DNA of 12,353 bases from Solirubrobacterales bacterium. Its GTDB lineage: Bacteria; Actinomycetota; Thermoleophilia; Solirubrobacterales; 70-9. Shown one piece after another: positions 1 to 5,382 of the stretch. Position numbers and translations under genes: made by a program. Position 1 is the stretch's first letter. Each line of letters opens with the position of its first letter. Location of the stretch: the NCBI GenBank assembly GCA_030835185.1, contig JAUQWL010000144.1, positions 1 to 12,353 of the forward strand, read 5' to 3'. The notes below the pieces were generated by a model. It searched no databases. It was not told where the DNA came from and saw only the letters and a list, made by a program, of their open reading frames with translations.

Positions 1-2
1 AG

Positions 3-380
3 CCGGAAGAAGCCGATCGGGTGATGGCCTGTCTGGTCGAGAACCTGGCGATCGACGACAAGCGCTTCGCAAACGGCTACGCCGAGGACAAGCGGCGACT
101 GGCCGGCTGGGGAAGAGACCGGATCGAGTCGGCCCTGATCAAGCGCGGGGTGCCGCGCCACCTGATCGCCGGCGCGCTTGCCGGCGATGAGGACGAAAGT
201 GAGGTCGACCGGGCGACGAGGGTCCTGCTGGGGAAAGCAAGCGAGCTCGCAACCGATCGAGGGCGGCAGCGCGCCCTGGGACTGCTGGCCAGGCGGGGCT
301 TCAGCGCCGAGGACGCCTATGCGGCGATCCGGCGGGCCGGCAGGGAGGGTCCGAGTGGCGAGGGCGACTGCGGCCGGTGA
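3..380 (+). CDS. recX: RecX regulatory protein, 5'-truncated by the window edge
   Basis: RecX-family proteins bind the RecA filament and modulate its recombinase and SOS coprotease activity in the cytoplasm. The 125 visible residues show the tandem three-helix repeats of the family: a segment like 'LAIDDKRFANGYAEDK' (family pattern of LLDDxRFAxxYxxxK), then 'GRDRIESALIKRGVPRHLI', and a C-terminal repeat 'RALGLLARRGFSAEDAYAAIRR'. The reading frame is open to the window edge and the first repeat is incomplete, so GTG21 and ATG24 are internal codons, not the start; the gene begins outside. Full-length RecX is usually about 150-200 residues, so a few tens are missing. In actinobacteria recX normally follows recA, which I expect just upstream. 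The stop at 378-380 is followed at once by a hairpin and then rny. Family assignment rests on the repeat pattern and on the gene order recX...miaB-miaA-dapF-hflX. Confidence 0.85.
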   Translation, partial: PEEADRVMACLVENLAIDDKRFANGYAEDKRRLAGWGRDRIESALIKRGVPRHLIAGALAGDEDESEVDRATRVLLGKASELATDRGRQRALGLLARRGFSAEDAYAAIRRAGREGPSGEGDCGR

Positions 381-405
381 GGCGTTCGCTAGCCTAGGCG
401 AAGCC
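381..405 (+). promoter_or_regulatory. Hairpin between recX stop and rny start
   Basis: Directly after the recX TGA, arms GGC-G-TTCGC (381-389) and GCGAAGCC (398-405) can pair as 8 bp with one bulged G (384) and an 8-nt loop TAGCCTAG. The 3' arm ends 2 nt before the rny ATG at 408, so folding would hide the ribosome entry site. There is no T-run, so it is not a classical intrinsic terminator. The loop also contains TAGCCT, a possible -10 box 12 nt before the ATG. The function is inferred. Confidence 0.45.
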
Positions 406-407
406 CT

Positions 408-1826
408 ATGTCGCTGCGATCTCTCATCCCAGGTTGGCTCGGAAGCCGAAAAAACGGCGACGCGCAGGCAGCCATGGCAGGGGGCGAAGCGGACGTGGGC
501 GCCGAGGCCGAGCTTCGGGTCAGACGGGACGAGCTCATCCGGCTCGAAGAGCGCGCGATGCGCGAGCTCGAGTCGTCCTCCGCCGGTCTGAGGGAGGCCG
601 AGCGTCGTGCCGAAGCGCTCGACCGCAGAGAAGAAGAACTGAAGGCGGCAGAGTCAGTGTTGCAGCAGACCCTGGCAGCCCGGATGGCCGAACTCGAACG
701 GCTCGCGGGACTCTCGCGGGAGCAGGCGGAGGCGACACTGCTCGAGGCGGTCAGCCGGGACGCCGAGCACCAGGCCGGACTGATCATCAAGAGGACAGAG
801 GATGAGGCCCGCCTTGAGGCAGACCGGAGGGCTCGCGGGATTCTGGCGGTCGCCACGCAGAGGCTTGCCTCCAGCCAGTCGACCGAGAGCAATACCCAGA
901 CCGTTCAACTCCCGAACGAGGAGATGAAGGGTCGGATCATCGGCAAGGAGGGCCGAAACATCCGCTCGCTCCAGTCGCTCACCGGAGTCGACATCATCAT
1001 CGACGAGACCCCTGAGTCAGTGGTCCTTTCCAGCTTCGACCCGGTGCGTCGTGAAGTCGCACGGATCGCCCTGGAGAAGCTGATCGACGACGGGCGGATT
1101 CATCCGGCGGCATGTGAGGCCGCATATCTCGAGGCCGAGGGCGAGGTCGGGGACGTGATGGTGGCCGCAGCCGAGGCCGCGTTGCTCGAGACGAGGGTCA
1201 CCGGCGTACATCCGGAGGTGGTCCGGCTGCTCGGACGGCTCAGATTCCGGACCAGCTACGGTCAGAACGTGCTGGCTCACTCGGTCGAGTGCTCCCACCT
1301 GGCAGCGATGATGGCCGGCGAGATGGGGGCCTCCGTCGAGGTGTCGCGGCGGGCGGCACTGCTTCACGACATCGGCAAGGCCGTCAGCCACGAAGTCGAA
1401 GGCACTCACGCCGCGGTGGGGGGTCGCCTGGCTCGACGCTACGACGAGATCGATGAGGTGAGTCACGCGATAGAGGCCCATCACAACGAGGTCGAGGTGC
1501 GGACGGTCGAGGCTGTGATCGTTCAGGCCGCGGACGCCCTCTCCGGTGCCCGTCCAGGCGCGCGAGGGGACTCGCTCGAGCAGTATGTGAGACGGCTCGG
1601 CGACCTCGAGGAGATAGCGCTCAGGCAGCCAGGTGTCAACAAGGTCTATGCGATGCAGGCCGGTCGCGAGATCCGGGTCATGGTGGACCCCGGAAAGGTC
1701 GACGACCATGCCGTGGCGGTGCTCTCGCACGAAATCGCGAGTGCGATCGAACGGGAGATGGAGTACCCGGGTCAGGTCAAGATCACGGTCATTCGCGAAC
1801 TGCGTTCGACCCGTGTCGCCCATTAG
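408..1826 (+). CDS. rny: Ribonuclease Y (endoribonuclease, KH and HD domains), no membrane anchor
   Basis: RNase Y is a 5'-end-sensitive endoribonuclease that starts mRNA decay. Seen in order: a charged, Glu/Arg-rich coiled coil (about 30-155), a KH RNA-binding domain with GRIIGKEGRNIR at 175-186, and a metal-dependent HD domain with H291, HD at 320-321 (LLHDIGKA), H334, HH at 358-359 and D377 in the family signature AADALSGARPGAR (374-386). The catalytic set is complete. At 472 residues it is shorter than the usual 510-520, and the whole deficit is at the N-terminus: the usual single transmembrane helix is absent, replaced by MSLRSLIPGWLGSRKNG. An in-frame TAG at 390-392 rules out an upstream start. 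Residues 2-12 could form a short amphipathic helix. RNase Y is not part of the usual actinobacterial recA-hflX block, where RNase E/G usually does this job elsewhere in the genome. Confidence 0.95.
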   Translation: MSLRSLIPGWLGSRKNGDAQAAMAGGEADVGAEAELRVRRDELIRLEERAMRELESSSAGLREAERRAEALDRREEELKAAESVLQQTLAARMAELERLAGLSREQAEATLLEAVSRDAEHQAGLIIKRTEDEARLEADRRARGILAVATQRLASSQSTESNTQTVQLPNEEMKGRIIGKEGRNIRSLQSLTGVDIIIDETPESVVLSSFDPVRREVARIALEKLIDDGRIHPAACEAAYLEAEGEVGDVMVAAAEAALLETRVTGVHPEVVRLLGRLRFRTSYGQNVLAHSVECSHLAAMMAGEMGASVEVSRRAALLHDIGKAVSHEVEGTHAAVGGRLARRYDEIDEVSHAIEAHHNEVEVRTVEAVIVQAADALSGARPGARGDSLEQYVRRLGDLEEIALRQPGVNKVYAMQAGREIRVMVDPGKVDDHAVAVLSHEIASAIEREMEYPGQVKITVIRELRSTRVAH

Positions 1827-1848
1827 GCGCTTCGCCCGGTCGAGCCGG

Positions 1849-1854
1849 TAGGAT
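1849..1854 (+). promoter_or_regulatory. Putative -10 box (TAGGAT) for the small membrane protein gene
   Basis: TAGGAT fits the actinobacterial TANNNT -10 pattern and lies 9 nt before the ATG at 1864, so transcription would begin within about 3 nt of the start codon. No Shine-Dalgarno is visible. I see no convincing -35 at normal spacing. It is one of five similar boxes on this strand. Confidence 0.4.
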
Positions 1855-1863
1855 TGCGCCGCA

Positions 1864-2133
1864 ATGGAGATCAAGACTCTTTTCCTCATCTTCGGAATCG
1901 CTTTGGCCCTTATGGCCGTGGTGGTCAGCTTTGCCGGACTCCGCACCGCGGACTTCCCCAGCCGCAGGGCGATGTTCGGCCTTCTGGGCCTGGCTCTGGT
2001 GATGGTTGCCGGGACGGCCTACTTCGCGGTTGAACTCTCGGTCGAAGAGGCCGAAGAACGCGACAGCCACAGCGAGAAAGTGATCGGCGAAGAGGCTTCG
2101 GCCACTCCGCTGCGGGTCACTCCCACCGTCTGA
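1864..2133 (+). CDS. Small two-helix membrane protein of unknown function
   Basis: I do not recognise a named family. The 89-residue product has two hydrophobic helices, about residues 5-24 and 37-56, joined by a short basic loop (R27, R34, R35), followed by an acidic, disordered-looking tail of about 30 residues rich in Glu and Ser. By the positive-inside rule the loop would be cytoplasmic and both ends outside, though the acidic tail makes this uncertain. It is probably a real gene: it fills the space between rny and miaB in the same direction with 37-nt gaps on each side, has a possible -10 box 9 nt upstream, and its membrane-type composition is not what random high-GC frames give. No catalytic motif is visible. 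Its position beside an RNase Y that lacks its own anchor is suggestive but proves nothing. Confidence 0.7.
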   Translation: MEIKTLFLIFGIALALMAVVVSFAGLRTADFPSRRAMFGLLGLALVMVAGTAYFAVELSVEEAEERDSHSEKVIGEEASATPLRVTPTV

Positions 2134-2151
2134 CACAGCCCGCCGGCTGTG
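2134..2151 (+). repeat. Perfect 7-bp stem-loop before miaB
   Basis: Arms CACAGCC (2134-2140) and GGCTGTG (2145-2151) enclose a CGCC loop. The hairpin begins at the first base after the upstream stop codon and ends 6 nt before the TAACCT box. There is no T-run after it. It could be a short terminator or an operator; only the structure is certain. Confidence 0.5.
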
Positions 2152-2157
2152 GCGGGA

Positions 2158-2163
2158 TAACCT
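2158..2163 (+). promoter_or_regulatory. Putative -10 box (GGATAACCT) for miaB
   Basis: TAACCT, preceded by GGA, lies 8 nt before the miaB ATG at 2172, the geometry of a leaderless or near-leaderless promoter. CTGACA at 2130-2135 resembles a -35 but the 22-nt spacing is too long. GAGG (2164-2167) could serve as a weak Shine-Dalgarno if transcription begins further upstream. Confidence 0.4.
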
Positions 2164-2171
2164 GAGGCACG

Positions 2172-3494
2172 ATGAAGCGTTTTCACGTCACCACCTTCGG
2201 GTGCCAGATGAACGAGCACGATTCCGAGCGGATGAAGGGCATGCTCAGCTCGCTCGGTTACTCGGAGGTCGAACAGCGCGATCAGGCAGACCTGATCCTC
2301 TTCAACACCTGCTCGATCCGGGAGAACGCCGACAACCGGTTCATCTCGCATCTCGGCGAAGCCAAGCGGCTCAAGTCGGAGGATCCGGAGCGAATCGTCG
2401 GCGTCGGGGGCTGCTGGGCGCAGTCGGTCAAGGACGAGGTCTTTCGACGCTTTCCTTTCGTCGACGTCGCTTTCGGGCCGGGCCAGATTCACCGCCTGGC
2501 GGAGTTCCTCAACTCGGATTCGCTGACCGCGCAGGGGTATTTCGAGTTCGAGGAGTTTTCCGGCGACTTGCCGGAGCAACGCAGCCGGCCGTTCCAGGGA
2601 TGGCTGCAGATCTCCCAGGGATGCAACTGCGTCTGTTCGTACTGCATCGTTCCTTCGACCCGTGGGCGCGAAGAAAGCCGGTTACCGGCGGTCCTGGTCG
2701 CCGAAGCCGAGCGGCTGGCCGCCGACGGGGTACGCGAGATAACCCTTCTCGGGCAGAACGTGAACAGCTACGGGCGGGATCTGCCGCCGGACGAGAAGAC
2801 GCGGTTCTCGGAACTCCTGCGCATGATCGACTCGGTCGACGGGATCGACAGGATCCGGTATACGAGCCCGCACCCCAAGGACATTCGCGAGGACGTGATC
2901 GCCGCGCACGTCGAACTCGAAGCTCTCTGCGAGCACATCCATCTGCCGCTCCAGTCGGGGTCCGACCCGATCCTCAAGAAGATGCGCCGGACTTACACCC
3001 GCGAGCGCTACATGGACCGGGTCGCGATGATTCGCGAGGCACTTCCCGACTGCGCGATCACGACCGACATCATCGTCGGCTTTCCGGGCGAGAGCGACGA
3101 GGATTTCCAACAGACGCTGGAGGTCGCCGAAGAGGTCGGTTACGACGGCGCCTTCACGTTCATCTATTCGCCGCGGCGCGGGACCCTCGCCGCAGAGATG
3201 GATGCCCAGGTGCCGCATCCGATGAAGAAGGAGCGCATGGCAGCGCTGATCGAGGTCATCCAGCGCCGCGCCCACGAACGGGCACAGCGTTTCGTCGGCC
3301 GCTCCATGGAGGTGCTGGTCGAGGGTCCCAGCCGCAACGATCCAAGTCGGATCCGTGGTCGGATCAGGCACAACAAAGCGGTCAACTTCGAAGGCACGGC
3401 CGAGCCGGGACGGATGGTCGAGGTCGAAATCGGATCGGCGACCTCACAGGCGCTGACCGGAAGCCAGCGCCTGCTGAGTGCCATCGGGGTTTGA
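2172..3494 (+). CDS. miaB: tRNA-2-methylthio-N6-dimethylallyladenosine synthase (MiaB)
   Basis: MiaB is a radical-SAM methylthiotransferase that adds CH3S to C2 of i6A37 in tRNAs reading UNN codons, giving ms2i6A. The 440-residue length is normal. Seen: the N-terminal UPF0004 domain with the three cysteines of the auxiliary [4Fe-4S] cluster (C11 in TFGCQMN, C47 in NTCSIRE, C81 in GGCWAQ); the radical SAM CxxxCxxC at C151, C155, C158; 'LLGQNVNSYG' in the SAM barrel; and a C-terminal TRAM domain from about residue 375 (GRIRHNKAVNF). An extra cysteine, C153, lies inside the cluster loop. The ATG start gives a classic MiaB N-terminus. Its substrate is the product of MiaA, encoded next. The 3' end overlaps the longest possible miaA frame by 17 nt. 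The TRAM domain and auxiliary cluster motifs favour MiaB over RimO or MtaB. Confidence 0.97.
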   Translation: MKRFHVTTFGCQMNEHDSERMKGMLSSLGYSEVEQRDQADLILFNTCSIRENADNRFISHLGEAKRLKSEDPERIVGVGGCWAQSVKDEVFRRFPFVDVAFGPGQIHRLAEFLNSDSLTAQGYFEFEEFSGDLPEQRSRPFQGWLQISQGCNCVCSYCIVPSTRGREESRLPAVLVAEAERLAADGVREITLLGQNVNSYGRDLPPDEKTRFSELLRMIDSVDGIDRIRYTSPHPKDIREDVIAAHVELEALCEHIHLPLQSGSDPILKKMRRTYTRERYMDRVAMIREALPDCAITTDIIVGFPGESDEDFQQTLEVAEEVGYDGAFTFIYSPRRGTLAAEMDAQVPHPMKKERMAALIEVIQRRAHERAQRFVGRSMEVLVEGPSRNDPSRIRGRIRHNKAVNFEGTAEPGRMVEVEIGSATSQALTGSQRLLSAIGV

Positions 3495-4452
3495 TTCGGC
3501 GGCCTTTGCCGTGGGTGGCAAACTGTCTTCCCGCTTGCCCTTGATTGCGATCTTCGGCCCCACGGCGGTCGGCAAGACGGCCGTGGCGATCGAACTGGGC
3601 AGACTGATTTCCGAGGCAGGGGGGTCGGCGGTCGCGGTCAACTGCGACTCGATACAGGTCTATCGAGGCCTCGAGATCATCAGCGGTGCGGCCGATCAAC
3701 GCCAGCGGAAACAGCTCGAACACCGACTGGTCTCTTTCGTGCCGGTGGACGAAGAGTTCAGCGCCGGCCGCTACTCGAAGCTGGCTCACGCCGAGATCGA
3801 CAGCCTGGCGGCGGCCGGATCGTGTCCGATACTGGTCGGCGGCACCGGCCTCTACCTGCGCGCTGCGCTGACCGACATGGAGTTTCGGCCTCCGGTTCCG
3901 GATGAAGTTCGCGCTCAGGTGGAGCGGGAAATCGAAGCTCGAGGGGTCGCAGCGGTCCATGCCGATCTGCCGGCGGATCAGCGCCGGCCGATCCATGTGA
4001 ACGACCGGGTTCGCGTGTCACGGGCACTCGAGCTGATGAAGACGGGCCAGGAGCCGGCTCCGGACCACTCCCGGGGCGGAGAGCTCTGGACGGCGGGACT
4101 GAGACGACCTTCCCTGCTGATCGGCCTGGTCGACGAGGTGCAAGTCCTCCGCGATCGGATCGTCGAGAGGGTCGGGGCGATGGCTGAAGCCGGCGCCGCC
4201 CTCGAGGCCAGGCGCGCCCTCGAGGCAGGGGCTTCGAGAACGGCCCGGGCAGCGATCGGCTTCGATGAGTTCATCTCCGGCGATCTGGAGCGTGCGGCCA
4301 TCGAGCATCGTCGTTACGCCAAGCGCCAGATGACCTGGATGCGGAGGATGCACGGCGTCGAGATTCTGGAGCGCTCCGGGCGCAGTGACCGCGATCTGGC
4401 TCTGGCGATCCTTCGACTCGCCGGGGGCCTTGCCACCGATCCGCCGACCTGA
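3478..4452 (+). CDS. miaA: tRNA dimethylallyltransferase (MiaA)
   Basis: MiaA transfers dimethylallyl from DMAPP to N6 of A37 in tRNA, the step before MiaB. Numbered from GTG3478 (324 residues): P-loop GPTAVGKT (27-34), catalytic/tRNA-binding DSIQVYRGL (57-65), GGTGLYLRAALTDM (121-134), NDRVRVSRALE (175-185), AIGFDEFISG (259-268) and RRYAKRQMTWMRR (278-290). All family motifs are present and the length is slightly long. The start is uncertain: GTG3478 overlaps miaB by 17 nt and gives 26 residues before the P-loop; GTG3511 gives 15; TTG3535 gives MPLIAIFGPTAVGKT, the most family-like N-terminus, with CAAACT 10 nt upstream. None has a clear Shine-Dalgarno. I give the longest frame. The TGA stop lies inside the stem of a hairpin before dapF. 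Confidence 0.95.
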   Translation: MPSGFDSAAFAVGGKLSSRLPLIAIFGPTAVGKTAVAIELGRLISEAGGSAVAVNCDSIQVYRGLEIISGAADQRQRKQLEHRLVSFVPVDEEFSAGRYSKLAHAEIDSLAAAGSCPILVGGTGLYLRAALTDMEFRPPVPDEVRAQVEREIEARGVAAVHADLPADQRRPIHVNDRVRVSRALELMKTGQEPAPDHSRGGELWTAGLRRPSLLIGLVDEVQVLRDRIVERVGAMAEAGAALEARRALEAGASRTARAAIGFDEFISGDLERAAIEHRRYAKRQMTWMRRMHGVEILERSGRSDRDLALAILRLAGGLATDPPT

Positions 4453-4469
4453 CTGCATTCAGGCAGTCA
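4450..4469 (+). repeat. Perfect 7-bp inverted repeat spanning the miaA stop
   Basis: Arms TGACTGC (4450-4456, including the miaA TGA) and GCAGTCA (4463-4469) enclose ATTCAG. As before miaB, the 3' arm ends exactly 6 nt before a GGA-TANNNT box. There is no T-run. The structure is certain; terminator or operator function is inferred. Confidence 0.5.
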
Positions 4470-4475
4470 TCCGGA

Positions 4476-4481
4476 TAGCTT
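4476..4481 (+). promoter_or_regulatory. Putative -10 box (GGATAGCTT) for dapF
   Basis: TAGCTT, preceded by GGA, lies 10 nt before the dapF ATG at 4492. The expected transcription start would be 3-4 nt before the ATG. No Shine-Dalgarno separates box and start, which supports ATG4492 over TTG4480, since the latter overlaps the box. Confidence 0.4.
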
Positions 4482-4491
4482 GCTGCGTCGG

Positions 4492-5337
4492 ATGCAGTTT
4501 GAAAAATGGCAAGCATTGGGCAACGACTACCTGGTCATCGAGCGGAGCAGGCTCCCGTGGGAGTTGACCGCGGGCCGGATCCAGATGATCTGCGATCCCC
4601 ACTTCGGCGTCGGCTCCGACGGCATTCTGCTGATTTCTCCTTCCGATGCGCCTGAATACGTCGCCGACCTGAGGATCTTCAACCCGGACGGCTCCGAGGC
4701 CGAGCTCTCCGGCAACGGCGCGCGTGCGGCCATCCTGTACGTCCGCCGTCGCGGCTGGGCCGAGGCCGATTCATTCACGATTCTCACCAAAGCGGGCCCG
4801 GTAACGCCGGAGATCACCAGCGAGCGGACCTGTCGGGTGGCAATGGGACGTGCGGCGACCGTTTCTCCGGATTACCCGAGCGGAGGCGAGGACGGCAAGG
4901 GAACGGTGACCGCATCCGGCCGGCAGTGGGACTTCCAGCACGTTTCAATCGGCAATCCCCAGTGCGCGATCGAGGCCGGCGCCGAACTCGAGGCCCTTGA
5001 CATCGCGACGATCGGTCCCGACATCGAGAACAGCGGCCTTTTCCCCAACCGGACCAACGTCTCCTTCTTCAGGGTTTCCGGCTCCCGCGTGAGAGCACGC
5101 ATCTTCGAACGGGGAGTGGGCGAGACTCTGTCATCCGGCACCGGCGCCAGCGGGGCCGCCGTGGCGGCATTTCTCGGCGGCGCTCCGAGCCCGATCACCG
5201 TCGAGCTCGACGGAGGGGAACTCCAGGTCGATATCTCACCCGATCTCGACGTGACCCTGACCGGCTGGGCGGAAGCAATAATGGAGGGTGATCTCTCGCC
5301 GGAGTTCATCCGCACGCTCGACGGTGTCACCGCCTGA
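4492..5337 (+). CDS. dapF: Diaminopimelate epimerase family protein with both catalytic cysteines replaced
   Basis: DapF normally interconverts LL- and meso-diaminopimelate using two active-site thiols. The 281-residue protein aligns by eye over the full family length: ALGNDY (N11), FNPDGSEA (N64), SGNGAR (73-78), SIGNPQ (N155), TNV (N189), IFERG (E206, R207), GETLSSGTGA (211-219). Substrate-binding residues are kept. However, the first catalytic Cys (C73 in E. coli and H. influenzae) is S73 (codon TCC 4708-4710), its His partner (NPH) is Q157, and the second Cys (C217) is S215 (codon TCC 5134-5136). There is no frameshift or stop, and the frame is well kept, so it looks selected and not decayed. 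I start at ATG4492 because it gives the standard MQFEKWQALGND N-terminus; TTG4480 would add four residues. It lies between miaA and an LL-DAP aminotransferase. Family membership is secure; epimerase activity is not. Confidence 0.88.
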   Translation: MQFEKWQALGNDYLVIERSRLPWELTAGRIQMICDPHFGVGSDGILLISPSDAPEYVADLRIFNPDGSEAELSGNGARAAILYVRRRGWAEADSFTILTKAGPVTPEITSERTCRVAMGRAATVSPDYPSGGEDGKGTVTASGRQWDFQHVSIGNPQCAIEAGAELEALDIATIGPDIENSGLFPNRTNVSFFRVSGSRVRARIFERGVGETLSSGTGASGAAVAAFLGGAPSPITVELDGGELQVDISPDLDVTLTGWAEAIMEGDLSPEFIRTLDGVTA

Positions 5338-5370
5338 CCGGATCTGGCGCAACCGACCTCAACCGAAGCG

Positions 5371-5377
5371 AAAGGAG
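5371..5377 (+). promoter_or_regulatory. Strong Shine-Dalgarno (AAAGGAG) before the aminotransferase
   Basis: AAAGGAG with 5 nt to the GTG at 5383 is the only textbook ribosome-binding site on the plus strand of this window. It decides the GTG start and suggests the gene is translated from a leadered message, probably co-transcribed with dapF, whose stop is 45 nt before the GTG. Confidence 0.75.
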
Positions 5378-5382
5378 CAGCC

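Noticed and set aside
21..26. GTG21 or ATG24 as the true recX start
   Set aside because: The frame is open upstream to the window edge and starting here would cut through the first RecX repeat; the real start is outside.
2201..3544. 447-residue plus-strand frame overlapping miaB
   Set aside because: Out-of-frame shadow with extreme Arg/Gly/Pro content, while the miaB frame has all cluster cysteines and a complete TRAM domain.
4480..4491. TTG4480 as the dapF start
   Set aside because: It overlaps the TAGCTT box, adds four residues not typical of DapF, and ATG4492 gives the standard N-terminus.
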